A DNA stretch of 54,905 nucleotides from Bradyrhizobium semiaridum (GCF_020329505.1 NZ_JAGKJJ010000031.1:1-54905); one strand, 5' to 3'. Numbered from the stretch's first letter, positions 29,992 to 38,434 are shown. A program made the numbers and translations. Notes: generated by a model not told the origin, from the sequence alone.

Positions 29992-30588
29992 TCAGCTCTC
30001 CCGCCGGATCGAATTGTTCCAGCTCTTCAGCGAGGCCCAGACGCCGCGCGACAGGCGGAAGCAGTCGACAGGGGTCGATGATCCCAGCGCCTCGAAGCGG
30101 TGCAGCTCGACGCCGCTCCACTGGAAGCCGCACTTCTCGAGGATGTTGCGCGATGACGGGTTGGCGACGCGGGCGCCCGAGATCAGCTGGTCGAGGTCGA
30201 ACTCCTCGAAGAAGTAGTCGATCACCGCGCGCGCAGCCTCGGTGCCGAAACCCTGGCCCCAATGCTCGACGCCGAGCCAGTAGCCGAGTTCGGCTGCGGT
30301 TTCTTCGCGCCAGTCGATACCGACCATGCCGATCGGCGTGTGATTGTTCTCGATCAGGAACACCGTCTCGCGTCCGCCGCCGGCCACCGCACGCACGAAG
30401 TCGATGGCGTCGTCCTGGGTATAGGGATGCGGCAGGCGGCGGGTGTTCTCCGCGATGCGGCGATCGTTGGCGAGGCGTGCGATTGCTTTTACGTCCGCGA
30501 GCGTCGGCTTGCGCAATGTCAGCCGTTCGGTCTCGAGGACGCAAGCTCTTGCCTCGCGCAAGGTCGGCATCGGGATGTCCTGCAACAT
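29992..30588 (-). CDS. GNAT family N-acetyltransferase
   Basis: A 198-residue acetyltransferase of the RimJ/RimL-like group. It shows RLTLRKPTLADVKAIARLAN, the acetyl-CoA-binding region ELGYWLGVEHWGQGFGTEAA (loop QGFGTEA), and the C-terminal NPSSRNILEKCGFQWSG. Such enzymes acetylate protein N-termini or small amines; the substrate is unknown. It lies downstream of rpmA on the same strand but is separated by a strong terminator, so it probably has its own promoter. The ATG at 30588 begins MLQDIPMPT; a second ATG six codons in is possible. Confidence 0.9.
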   Translation of the reverse strand: MLQDIPMPTLREARACVLETERLTLRKPTLADVKAIARLANDRRIAENTRRLPHPYTQDDAIDFVRAVAGGGRETVFLIENNHTPIGMVGIDWREETAAELGYWLGVEHWGQGFGTEAARAVIDYFFEEFDLDQLISGARVANPSSRNILEKCGFQWSGVELHRFEALGSSTPVDCFRLSRGVWASLKSWNNSIRRES

Positions 30589-30665
30589 GTCGAGCTCCTG
30601 TGATGCGAATAAACGATACGCAACGCTTGGAACGCCACGCGTGGCCGAAGCTGAACACGCGCAGC

Positions 30666-30698
30666 AAAAAGGGGAGGCCGGTTATCCCGCCTCCCCTT
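30666..30698 (-). terminator. Rho-independent terminator of the rplU-rpmA operon
   Basis: On the minus strand AAGGGGAGGC and GCCTCCCCTT form a 10-bp stem with a 10-nt loop, and the 3' arm runs into TTTTT. It lies 59 bp past the rpmA stop in the right orientation. Confidence 0.85.
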
Positions 30699-30757
30699 GG
30701 AGCCCTTGTGACTCCGCCGGTTCAACAGGACCCGGCGGACTCATCTATGTCCACCGT

Positions 30758-31027
30758 CTACTCGGCCGCCTCCGCCACCGGAATAACCGATACGAAAGTG
30801 CGGCCGTTGGCCTTGGCACGGAACTCGACATGACCCTCGACCTTGGCGAAGAGAGTATGGTCGGTGCCCATGCCGACATTAAGGCCGGGATGCCAGGTGG
30901 TGCCGCGCTGACGCGCGATGATGTTGCCGGGAATGACGAGCTCGCCGCCGAACGCCTTGATGCCAAGGCGCTTGCCCTTGGAATCACGTCCGTTGCGCGA
31001 TGAACCGCCTGCTTTTTTGTGAGCCAT
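30758..31027 (-). CDS. rpmA: 50S ribosomal protein L27
   Basis: An 89-residue ribosomal protein near the peptidyl-transferase centre. The N-terminus MAHKKAGGSSRNGRDSKGKR is the unprocessed form usual in proteobacteria, followed by LGIKAFGGELVIPGNIIARQ and TKWHPG-type sequence (here GTTWHPGLNVGMGTDHTLFA). Full length. It follows rplU by 121 bp on the same strand and precedes an intrinsic terminator. Confidence 0.99.
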   Translation of the reverse strand: MAHKKAGGSSRNGRDSKGKRLGIKAFGGELVIPGNIIARQRGTTWHPGLNVGMGTDHTLFAKVEGHVEFRAKANGRTFVSVIPVAEAAE

Positions 31028-31148
31028 GGCTCGTCTCCGAACTTCGCTTTGATCTCTAGATCAATTCCTTGACGGAATCATTTCACGTTTTGTCACGCTT
31101 CACGTCTTGCCGCGCGACGTTCACTTTTGCTCGCTTGCCGCGGCAGCC

Positions 31149-31529
31149 TTACTCGGCTGCTTCCGCGGGCGCCGCGACCTTTTCCCTCTTCGGCCGCGGG
31201 CCGATGGTCGGCTTGGCGTTGTCGGCGAGGATCTCGGTGATGCGAAGCACCGTGAGCTCGTCGCGATAGCCGCGCTTGCGGCGGGAATTCTTGCGGCGAC
31301 GCTTCTTGAACGCGATCACCTTGGGGCCGCGCTTGTGCTGCAGCACTTCGGCTGCAACGGACGCGCCTGCCACGGTGGGCGTTCCCAGCACCGGCGTGTC
31401 GCTGCCGAGCACCAGAACTTCGTTAAGCTGCACGATCGTGCCGACATCGCCGGCGATCTTGCCAATCTCGAGTACATCATTCGGAACGACCCGGAACTGC
31501 CGGCCGCCGGTTTTGATGACTGCGAACAT
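31149..31529 (-). CDS. rplU: 50S ribosomal protein L21
   Basis: A 126-residue 23S rRNA-binding protein. MFAVIKTGGRQFRVVPNDVL at the start and the basic FKKRRRKNSRRKRGYRDELT core are diagnostic. The C-terminus has an alphaproteobacterial Ala/Pro/Lys extension. It is the first gene of rplU-rpmA. The 5' leader of about 157 nt begins at a strong promoter and contains a terminator-like hairpin, so expression may be attenuated. Confidence 0.99.
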   Translation of the reverse strand: MFAVIKTGGRQFRVVPNDVLEIGKIAGDVGTIVQLNEVLVLGSDTPVLGTPTVAGASVAAEVLQHKRGPKVIAFKKRRRKNSRRKRGYRDELTVLRITEILADNAKPTIGPRPKREKVAAPAEAAE

Positions 31530-31658
31530 CGTTTTGATTCCTTCGTGTTCGATCCCGGCCTCGGACGCATCCGGGCCAGCTTTTTGTTCAGTCGGTTCAG
31601 GGTACGTTTTCTGCGCGAAACGGGCACAAGTCCCCGCATAATTTCACGCAAAAACAAG

Positions 31659-31681
31659 CGGCGCGAGAAATCCTCGCGCCG
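31659..31681 (-). promoter_or_regulatory. Terminator-like hairpin in the rplU leader
   Basis: CGGCGCGAG and CTCGCGCCG form a perfect 9-bp stem with a 5-nt loop. On the minus strand it is followed by CTTGTTTTTGC. It lies about 5 nt after the predicted transcription start and 130 nt before the rplU start codon. It could act as an attenuator, a 5' stabiliser or the terminator of a very short RNA. Seen directly as structure; function is inferred. Confidence 0.65.
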
Positions 31682-31692
31682 GATTGCCGGGA

Positions 31693-31720
31693 CTTATAGC
31701 CGCAAACCGCGCAGAGTCAA
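31693..31720 (-). promoter_or_regulatory. Sigma-70 type promoter of rplU-rpmA
   Basis: Minus strand: -35 TTGACT (31720-31715), 16-bp spacer, -10 TATAAG (31698-31693). Both boxes are close to consensus, which is notable in this GC-rich DNA. The start site would be near 31686, giving a leader of about 157 nt to rplU. Confidence 0.7.
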
Positions 31721-31865
31721 GGTAAAGCGGGGCGAAAACCGACGAAAATCGAAGGGTTTGGCGCCATTTGGGTCCTGTTGAGGCCCGGATCCACGCCGCG
31801 CGCCCGTGAAACCAACGGGTTCCATGTCCGTTGTCCCCGGCGGGCTCTCACGGGGCAAGGGATAC

Positions 31866-33005
31866 ATGACTGAAGACGCAATTGCGACCACTGGAATCGC
31901 CCGGCACGGTGCCGCGCGGTTGCCTTCGGTCGATATCGACAGTTTCAACATCGAACTGAAGGACGACGAGGGCTTCCTCGGCGATCGCGCCTCCAAGGGT
32001 GCCTTCCGCAAGATCCTGGAGCGCTGGCGCAAGCCGCTGCGCAAATCAGGCGAGGATCCGTTCGGCGACGAGCCGTCGGACGAGATTAGCAAGAAGAAGC
32101 TGGATGACATGCTGATCGGCGAGGACACCGAGGCCTCCGCGGTGGTGCACAGCGCGATCGAGGAGTTTGCCCAGGAACTCGCCTATGTGACGCGCCGCTT
32201 TCTCAAGACCAAATACTGGGCGAAGACCGAGCGGATCATCGTCGGCGGCGGCTTTCGCGAAAGCCGCCTCGGCGCGCTTGCCATTGCCCGCGCCGAGATC
32301 ATCCTGAAGTCCGAGGACTTCAAGGTCGACATGATGCCGATCCGCTTTCATCCCGACGACGCCGGCCTGATCGGCTCGCTGCATCTCGCGCCGTCCTGGA
32401 TCTTCGAGGCCCATGACGGCGTGCTGGCCGTCGATATCGGCGGCACCAATATCCGCTGCGGCGTGGTCGAGACGCGCTGGAAGAAGGCACCCGACCTGTC
32501 CAAGGCGACGGTGTGGAAATCGGAGCTGTGGCGTCACGCCGACGACGAGCCGACCCGCGAAGGCGCAGTGAAGCGGTTGGTGAAGATGCTGAAGGACCTG
32601 ATCGACGCCGCCGAAGCCGAGGACCTGAAGCTTGCGCCGTTCATCGGCGTCGCTTGTCCCGGCGTGATCGACGCAGACGGCAGCATCGAGAAGGGCGCGC
32701 AGAATCTCCCCGGCAATTGGGAGAGCAGCAAGTTCAACCTGCCGGCGAGCCTGGTCGAGGCGATCCCGGAGATCGGCGGCCATGACACCGCGGTCGTGAT
32801 GCACAATGACGGCGTGGTGCAGGGGCTCGCCGAGGTGCCCTTCATGCAGGATGTCGAGCGCTGGGGTGTGCTGACGATCGGCACCGGGCTCGGCAATGCC
32901 CGCTACACCAACCGCAGGAAGGACAACGGCAAGGACGAGAAGAACGGCAACAACGGTGAGAAGTCCGAGAAAAAGCCTAAGAAGGCCAAGAAGGCCGACG
33001 ATTGA
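31866..33005 (+). CDS. ROK-family-like sugar kinase/regulator with apparently permuted lobes
   Basis: A 379-residue protein with all main ROK motifs but in permuted order. The C-lobe-like part comes first: a helix region about 88-118, then RIIVGGGF (residues 123-130) and DDAGLIGSLHLAP (164-176). The ATP-binding N-lobe motifs follow: LAVDIGGTNIRCGVVE (188-202), GVACPGVIDADG (261-272) with NLPGNW (280-285), the catalytic-type Asp in HNDG (313-316) and IGTGLGNA (338-345). The zinc-site region normally after GTGxG is absent; the protein instead ends in a Lys-rich tail. It has no helix-turn-helix, so a kinase-like role is likelier than a repressor. I chose the ATG at 31866, preceded by AAGGG; a start at 31806 is possible. 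It stands alone, divergent from rplU. Confidence 0.85.
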   Translation: MTEDAIATTGIARHGAARLPSVDIDSFNIELKDDEGFLGDRASKGAFRKILERWRKPLRKSGEDPFGDEPSDEISKKKLDDMLIGEDTEASAVVHSAIEEFAQELAYVTRRFLKTKYWAKTERIIVGGGFRESRLGALAIARAEIILKSEDFKVDMMPIRFHPDDAGLIGSLHLAPSWIFEAHDGVLAVDIGGTNIRCGVVETRWKKAPDLSKATVWKSELWRHADDEPTREGAVKRLVKMLKDLIDAAEAEDLKLAPFIGVACPGVIDADGSIEKGAQNLPGNWESSKFNLPASLVEAIPEIGGHDTAVVMHNDGVVQGLAEVPFMQDVERWGVLTIGTGLGNARYTNRRKDNGKDEKNGNNGEKSEKKPKKAKKADD

Positions 33006-33170
33006 GGCGGCGTGAGCCTCGGCGCCGGCAAGCCGCAAGCGGTAAGGTTGACAGGTTAGGTTAAGATCGGGTTCGCGTTGTCGTTTTGATCGCGGGCGCT
33101 ACCGTGGTCTCGTCGCTCCCGCCGACCGGCGAAGCCGCACTTCCCGGCCAGCAATTGTGTGAAGCGGCAC

Positions 33171-33206
33171 GGGACCGCCAGTTTTTTGTCGCGTCCTGGC
33201 GGTCCC
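33171..33206. terminator. Hairpin between convergent ROK and hydrolase genes
   Basis: GGGACCGCCAG and CTGGCGGTCCC form a perfect 11-bp stem. The 14-nt loop holds a run of six T on the plus strand. It sits 8 bp past the hydrolase stop and 165 bp past the ROK stop. No T tract follows the stem on either strand, so it is at best a non-canonical terminator. The rest of the 209-bp gap shows nothing else. Confidence 0.5.
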
Positions 33207-33214
33207 ACCCATTT

Positions 33215-34078
33215 CTACTTCCAGTTGATCCTCTCGAAGAACCCGGCAATCTCCGCGGCCGCGCGGTCGGGATCCTCGCGATGCGGGAAGTGCCCGACAT
33301 CGGCGAACATCTTGAGGTCGAGCCTGGTAAAGGTCTCGCCGAGCCGGTCGGTCCAGGCGTAGGGGAACAGCGGATCGTGCTCGGCCCAGCGGATGCAGGT
33401 CGGCAGCGCGATCGGCGGCAGCTGTGGCGCCTCGCCCTGCATCATCTTGACGCGCGCCGCATGCGCCGCGCGGTAATGCGCAAAGCCGCCGGCGAGGTTG
33501 CCCGGCTTCATGAAATTGTCGGTGAAGGCTTCGAGCACGTCGTCGAATGCCGCCTTGCGATGCGACCAGTTGCGCAGAAAATGCCCGATATAACTGCGGC
33601 AGCTCTCGCGCGTGGCGCCGACCAGCGCCGGTGCCATCTCCATCTGGTGGAACGACTGGTACCAGATGTGATTCAGCCGATCCGGCGCCGCCATCCGCGG
33701 ACCGATGCCGGGATAGACGAAATCGAAGAAGAACAGCCCGGCGATCCGCTGCGGCGCCCTGCGGGCGAGCGGCTGCATCACCGCGCCGCCGACATCGTGG
33801 CCGACCACGCCGGCCGTCTCGATGCCGAGCGCATCCAGCAGCGCCAGCATGTCGTCGGTATGTTGATCGGGGCCGCAGTCACCCTCGGGCTTGTCGCTGT
33901 CGCCGAAGCCGCGCAGGTCGGGTGCGATCAGCGTGTAACGGTCGGCCAGCCGCGTCATCACCGGCTTCCAGGTCAGCCAGAATTCGGGCCAGCCGTGCAA
34001 CAGCAGCAGCGGCCGGCCGCGGCCGATCCGCGCGACGTGCAACGCGGCGCCGTTGGCCCGAATCGTCAGATGCTCCAT
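33215..34078 (-). CDS. Alpha/beta hydrolase, epoxide hydrolase/dehalogenase-like
   Basis: A 287-residue alpha/beta-hydrolase. The oxyanion motif HGWPEFW is at 28-34, DLRGFGDSDKP follows, and the nucleophile elbow is GHDVGG with Asp95 rather than Ser. The catalytic His is in DVGHFPHRE (His263). An Asp nucleophile with HGxP and DRxG-like motifs points to the epoxide hydrolase / haloalkane or fluoroacetate dehalogenase group. Which reaction it carries out depends on cap residues I cannot align by eye. It is a single gene convergent with the ROK gene; the ATG at 34078 gives MEHLTIRANGAALHV. Confidence 0.9.
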   Translation of the reverse strand: MEHLTIRANGAALHVARIGRGRPLLLLHGWPEFWLTWKPVMTRLADRYTLIAPDLRGFGDSDKPEGDCGPDQHTDDMLALLDALGIETAGVVGHDVGGAVMQPLARRAPQRIAGLFFFDFVYPGIGPRMAAPDRLNHIWYQSFHQMEMAPALVGATRESCRSYIGHFLRNWSHRKAAFDDVLEAFTDNFMKPGNLAGGFAHYRAAHAARVKMMQGEAPQLPPIALPTCIRWAEHDPLFPYAWTDRLGETFTRLDLKMFADVGHFPHREDPDRAAAEIAGFFERINWK

Positions 34079-34225
34079 CGTCCGCTCCCTGTTCAGGCTG
34101 GCCCGGCGAGTAGCCGATCAGACCGTAACCATGCCGCTAGCGCTTTGTTTCCGCGTAGGTTCTTCGGCCGCCGTAAAGGCCCGTGCGGTTCGCCGGCGCC
34201 GTAACGGAAATATTATTGCAGCGCC

Positions 34226-34253
34226 TTGTCTGTCCCGCCATCCTCGCCTAGAA
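34226..34253 (+). promoter_or_regulatory. Candidate promoter of tRNA-Ser
   Basis: TTGTCT (34226-34231) and CTAGAA (34248-34253) are separated by 16 bp and lie about 40 bp before the tRNA. The match to sigma-70 consensus is moderate. No other candidate is seen between the hydrolase start and the tRNA. Confidence 0.45.
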
Positions 34254-34293
34254 CACGCCCCGACCGCGGGTGGCGCAAATCACCCGGTCCACC

Positions 34294-34383
34294 GGAGAGG
34301 TGGCAGAGTGGTTGAATGCACCGCACTCGAAATGCGGCATAGGTGCAAGCCTATCGGGGGTTCGAATCCCTCCCTCTCCGCCA
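34294..34383 (+). tRNA. tRNA-Ser (anticodon CGA)
   Basis: A 90-nt class II tRNA with encoded CCA. The acceptor stem GGAGAGG pairs with CCTCTCC, discriminator G. The anticodon stem CCGCA/TGCGG holds the loop CTCGAAA with anticodon CGA (34328-34330), decoding UCG. A long variable arm is followed by the T arm GGGGGTTCGAATCCCTC. It ends 9 bp before the stop of the convergent ABC-F gene. No integrated element or direct repeat of its 3' end is visible nearby. Confidence 0.97.
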
Positions 34384-34392
34384 GCAGACGCC

Positions 34393-35991
34393 CTAACGGG
34401 CTTCGGCACAAGCACCGAGATCGAACCTGCGTCTAACTTCGATGGCTTCGAGGAAGGTCTCGTCGTGGCTGACGATCAGCAGCGCGCCGTCATAGGCGCG
34501 CAGGCCGGCCTCGACCGCTTCCATCGACTCGATGTCGAGGTGATTGGTCGGCTCGTCGAGGATCAGGAGCGGTGGCGGTGCCGTACCGCCCAGAACGCAG
34601 GCGAGACCGGCGCGAAGGAGTTGGCCGCCGCTGAGACAGCAAACGGTCTGCAGCGCTGCATCGGCCCGGAACATGAACCGCGCCAGGGCTGCGCGACACG
34701 CATTCTCGTCGGCGCGCGGATCGATGCGCCGGAAATTGTCCAGGATGGAGGCGGACGCATCGAGCAGGCTGACCGCCTGATCGAACATCGCGAAGCGCGT
34801 CATCACCTGCACCGTGCCGCGCAATGGCGGCAATTCGCCGCTGATCAGCCTGAGCAGCGTCGTCTTGCCCGCGCCGTTGGGGCCAACGATCGCGACACGC
34901 TCCGGACCCGAGATGGACAAGCTGACGTCACGCAGGATCGGCGCATCAGTCGCGTAGCCCACATCGGCGGCGTCGATCCGCAGCACCATCTTGCCGGCTG
35001 GCAGGCCGGTCGACGGCAGTTGCACCGAGAACGGTTGAAGCACCTCGATGCGCCGTCGCGCGGTATCGGCGAGCTCGAGCGCTTGCGTGCGCCTACGCTC
35101 GGCAAGACGTGCGTGCTCGCCGCCGGTGTCCTCGCTGCGGTCCTTGCGCAGGCCGGCGGCAATGCGCGGCATACCGCCTTTGGCGCGCTGCTTCGCGCCG
35201 GCACCGTCCTTGTGCGCCTTCCGTTCCGCCGTTTCCCGCACCTTGCGATCGAGCTCGGCGACGCGCTTCTCGGCATCGGCGAGGTCGTGCCTCGCGGCCG
35301 AAAGCTCGATCGCCTTGCGCGCGCGATATTGGCTCCAATTGCCGCCGTAGCGCCTTGCTTCCAGCGAGGTCAGTTCGACGATCGCATCCATGTTCTCGAG
35401 CAGCTCGCGGTCGTGGCTGACAATGATGGCGCCATGGTGCCAGTTGGCGAGCAGCTCGATCATCGCTCTGCGTCCCTCGCGGTCGAGGTTGTTGGTGGGC
35501 TCATCCAGCAGCAGGAAGTCCGGCTCCGCGAAGGTGAGGGCGGCGAGGCGCGCCCTGGTCGCCTGGCCGCCGGACAGCGTCGTCAGCAGCGCGTCGAGCG
35601 CAGCGTTGAGGCCGACGCGGTCGAGCGCAGACCCGATGCGGGCGTCGAGCGTCCAGTCGATATCCGCAAGCTCCTCGGTGGTGGCAAGGCCTCGTTCGGC
35701 GCGGCGCAGTGTGGCAAGTGCCTCTCGCGCGCAGAACAGGTCGACGACCCGCTCATCGGGCTTCACCTGAACCGCCTGACGCAGCATCGCCACGCGCCCC
35801 TGCACCGAGACGGTGCCGGATTGCGGCACACGCTCACCGGCGATCAGGGCAAGCAGCGTCGTTTTCCCGACGCCGTTCCTGCCGACAAGGCCGGTCCGTT
35901 CGGGTCCGAAATTGAGGTCGATGCTGGAGAGGAGAACCCGCCCGTCAGGCGCGGACAGGGTCAGATTCGAGAGTGCGATCGATGCAGGCAT
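34393..35991 (-). CDS. ABC-F family ATP-binding protein
   Basis: A 532-residue soluble protein with two ABC ATPase domains and no membrane segment. Domain 1 has Walker A GRNGVGKTT, signature LSGGQATRARL and Walker B LLLDEPTNNLD. Domain 2 has GPNGAGKTT, LSGGQLLRAGL and LLILDEPTNHLD. The charged linker between (about 225-310, KRVAELDRKVRETAERKAHK) resembles the ABC-F P-site tRNA-interaction motif. ABC-F proteins act on ribosomes (translation rescue or antibiotic resistance) or as Uup-like factors. I prefer the ATG at 35991 (MPASIALSNLTL); the open frame extends eight codons to a TTG. It lies tail to tail with tRNA-Ser. Confidence 0.93.
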   Translation of the reverse strand: MPASIALSNLTLSAPDGRVLLSSIDLNFGPERTGLVGRNGVGKTTLLALIAGERVPQSGTVSVQGRVAMLRQAVQVKPDERVVDLFCAREALATLRRAERGLATTEELADIDWTLDARIGSALDRVGLNAALDALLTTLSGGQATRARLAALTFAEPDFLLLDEPTNNLDREGRRAMIELLANWHHGAIIVSHDRELLENMDAIVELTSLEARRYGGNWSQYRARKAIELSAARHDLADAEKRVAELDRKVRETAERKAHKDGAGAKQRAKGGMPRIAAGLRKDRSEDTGGEHARLAERRRTQALELADTARRRIEVLQPFSVQLPSTGLPAGKMVLRIDAADVGYATDAPILRDVSLSISGPERVAIVGPNGAGKTTLLRLISGELPPLRGTVQVMTRFAMFDQAVSLLDASASILDNFRRIDPRADENACRAALARFMFRADAALQTVCCLSGGQLLRAGLACVLGGTAPPPLLILDEPTNHLDIESMEAVEAGLRAYDGALLIVSHDETFLEAIEVRRRFDLGACAEAR

Positions 35992-36129
35992 GGCAATGGA
36001 TATCCCGGTGGGCAACGCTGATGGGCTTTGCTGTCCGGATGAAATCCATGGCCGTCGGCATCCTCTCGGATTGATGATTGACGTGATGTAGTCGCGTGCG
36101 CGGTCGGGATCAAGACTTGAAGCTGAACG

Positions 36130-37449
36130 TCACGCCGCCTCTGCCACGGTCCAGCGGTCGGGATCCTGGCTGTGGCCGATCAGCGCGAGACCGTACGCAA
36201 TCGATTCGAACTGATCCGCCGAGGTCAGCCGCGCCGCGCCGAAGCGGTCGGCGAACAGCCGCTGCACCGCCGGCACGAACGAGGTGCCGCCGGTCAAGAA
36301 CACCTTCTCGACGTCGCCCGCCGTGATGCCGGATTTGGCCAGCGCCTCGTCGACGGTTGCGCCGAGCCGTTCGATGTCGTCGGCGATCCAGCCCTCGAAA
36401 TCGGCGCAGGTGACGGTGGCGCCGATGTCGATGCCCTCGCGGGCAAAGCGGAACTCGACGCGGTCGTGGCTCGACAGCGCCACCTTGGTGTCTGAGACGG
36501 CGCGATAGAGCGCGAAACCGAGATCGTGGTCGACGATGGTGATGAAGTCCTGCAGCGGGGCCGGATCGAGCGCGGTCCGCGCGAGCTGCTGCAGCTCGCG
36601 CAGATCGCCATTGCCCTTCATCATCGCCAGCTGATGCCAGCGGGCGAGGCTGGAGTAGTAGTGGTTGGGGATCGGCAGCTCCTTGTCGAACGAGCGATAG
36701 TTGGTGCCCTTGCCGAGCCGCGGCGAGACGATGTGGTCGACGATGCGATAGTCGAAGCTGTCGCCGGCGATGCCGATGCCGGCGTGGCCGAGCGGCTCGG
36801 CGCGCAGCACGCCGCCCTTGCGCGAGAACCGCATCACCGAGAAGTCGCTGGTGCCGCCGCCGAAATCGGCGACCAGCACGGTGGCGTCGTGGTCGAGGCT
36901 GCGCGCAAAAGAGAACGCGGCGCCGACCGGCTCGTAGACGTAGCGCGCATGCCCGGCGCCGAGCCGCTCGAACGCGGCGCGGTAGCGCTGCATCGCGAGC
37001 TCGTCATTCGGATTGCCGCCGGCAAAGCGCACCGGACGGCCGACCATGATGGTCGGCGCGCCCAGATCAAAACTGTCGCCGGCATGGCGCGCCAGCGTGC
37101 GCAGGAACGCGGCCAGCAGATCCTCGAACTTGTAGCGCTGCCGAAATATCTGCGTGGTGTTGAAGGCCGAGCTCGCCGCGAACGTCTTGAACGACTGGAT
37201 GAAGCGGTGGATGGTGCGCCCTTCGAGGAACTGCTCGATCGCCCAGGGGCCGCCCTCGGCTCGCGGATGCAGGCCGGCGCCCGGCCGCTCCTCCCAGAAG
37301 CACAGCGCCGACACGTAGACGCTGTGGGTGCGGCCGCCATGATCGAATCGGATGGCCTCGACGCGGCCGTCGCCATCGGCCAGCGCAACCACGGTGTTGC
37401 TGGTGCCGAAATCGACGCCGATCGAGACGGCGGGCGGGGCGCTCGACAT
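36130..37449 (-). CDS. Hsp70 family protein, YegD-like (ATPase domain only)
   Basis: A 439-residue actin/Hsp70-fold ATPase. Phosphate-1 motif SIGVDFGTSNTVVALADG is at the N-terminus, phosphate-2 VLVADFGGGTSDFSVMRFS is near residue 190, and the adenosine motif VFLTGGTSFVPAVQRLF lies near the end. The protein stops about 45 residues after that motif, so the peptide-binding and lid domains of DnaK are missing. This is the arrangement of YegD-type chaperone homologues, whose clients are unknown. It diverges from the methyltransferase gene across a 235-bp gap that must hold both promoters. Confidence 0.93.
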   Translation of the reverse strand: MSSAPPAVSIGVDFGTSNTVVALADGDGRVEAIRFDHGGRTHSVYVSALCFWEERPGAGLHPRAEGGPWAIEQFLEGRTIHRFIQSFKTFAASSAFNTTQIFRQRYKFEDLLAAFLRTLARHAGDSFDLGAPTIMVGRPVRFAGGNPNDELAMQRYRAAFERLGAGHARYVYEPVGAAFSFARSLDHDATVLVADFGGGTSDFSVMRFSRKGGVLRAEPLGHAGIGIAGDSFDYRIVDHIVSPRLGKGTNYRSFDKELPIPNHYYSSLARWHQLAMMKGNGDLRELQQLARTALDPAPLQDFITIVDHDLGFALYRAVSDTKVALSSHDRVEFRFAREGIDIGATVTCADFEGWIADDIERLGATVDEALAKSGITAGDVEKVFLTGGTSFVPAVQRLFADRFGAARLTSADQFESIAYGLALIGHSQDPDRWTVAEAA

Positions 37450-37684
37450 GTTCTGCTCGGATGCTGATGTGAAGGGGGCGGACCTTTAGCGGCTTTGGCT
37501 GCGCTTGCCAACCCGTCCGGCCGGCCTGCGCGCCTGCCGTGCAGAGCTTGGCTTGAGCGCGAACGGGCTGTGACGCAAAGGTGACGAACGCTCCGCGAAT
37601 TTTGAATCGACACGCTCTTCCCAGCCCTGCGCGCCACTGCTCTATACGCATCCGGCAGGCACAACGGCGCGCAGGAGCAGCAAA

Positions 37685-38434
37685 ATGACACTGAATCCCA
37701 CGGCGAAGAATTATCGTGTCGCGGTTGGCGCTTACGAGGCCGGGCGGCCGAGCTATCCGGCCGACATCATCGCCGCGCTACCGCTTCGAGGCGCGCGCTG
37801 CGTCATCGATCTCGGCGCCGGAACCGGCAAGTTCACCCGCCTGCTGCTGCCGCATCTATCAGCCACGGCGCGGCTCGTCGCGGTCGAGCCGGTCGCGGAG
37901 ATGTCGGCGAAATTGGCGAGCGAAGGCAAGGTCGAAGTCATCAACACGCGCGCCGATGCGATCGCGCTCGAGACCGGTAGCGTCGATCTCGTCACCTGCG
38001 CCCAGGCGTTCCACTGGTTCGACAACGAGCCGTCGGTCGCCGAGATCGCCCGCCTGCTGCGGCAAGGCGGCACGCTGGCGCTGGTCTGGAACGTCAGGGA
38101 CGACGGCACGCCGTGGGTCAAGGCGCTGTCGGTGATGATCGAGCAATACGCCGGCGATACGCCCCGCCATCAATCCGGGCGGTGGCGCTGGATCCTGAAC
38201 GATCCGCGCTTTGTGCTCGACAAGGAGATCGTGCAGGAGCATCCGCACCGGATGGCGCGGCAGGGTGTGTTCGAGCGCGTCGCATCGACCAGCTATGTCG
38301 CCAACCTTCCCGATGCGGAGAAGGCGAAGCTGCGGACCAGGACGGACGATATCCTGCGCGAGGCCGGCCTCGGCGGCGCCGACGATGTGGTATTTCCCTA
38401 CGTCACGCAGCTCTATCTGCTGAAGCGGGTCTAG
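37685..38434 (+). CDS. Class I SAM-dependent methyltransferase
   Basis: A 249-residue methyltransferase with the SAM-binding motif I VIDLGAGTGKFTRLLLPHL, motif II acidic VAVEPVAEM, and the post-motif VDLVTCAQAFHWFDNE typical of the UbiE/trans-aconitate-like group. The N-terminus (KNYRVAVGAYEAGRPSYP) is characteristic of this subgroup. The substrate is unknown. Its TAG stop (38432-38434) lies at the left edge of the 212-bp repeat that follows. It diverges from the Hsp70-like gene. Confidence 0.92.
   Translation: MTLNPTAKNYRVAVGAYEAGRPSYPADIIAALPLRGARCVIDLGAGTGKFTRLLLPHLSATARLVAVEPVAEMSAKLASEGKVEVINTRADAIALETGSVDLVTCAQAFHWFDNEPSVAEIARLLRQGGTLALVWNVRDDGTPWVKALSVMIEQYAGDTPRHQSGRWRWILNDPRFVLDKEIVQEHPHRMARQGVFERVASTSYVANLPDAEKAKLRTRTDDILREAGLGGADDVVFPYVTQLYLLKRV

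Noticed and set aside
34294..34383. tRNA-Ser as an integration site for a mobile element
   Set aside because: No duplicated tRNA 3' end, integrase or foreign-looking DNA next to it; the xerC-type gene at 7.7 kb is a housekeeping recombinase.
34270..36021. 583-codon plus-strand open frame over tRNA-Ser and the ABC-F gene
   Set aside because: It reads through the tRNA and opposite a protein with two intact ABC domains; no domain of its own.
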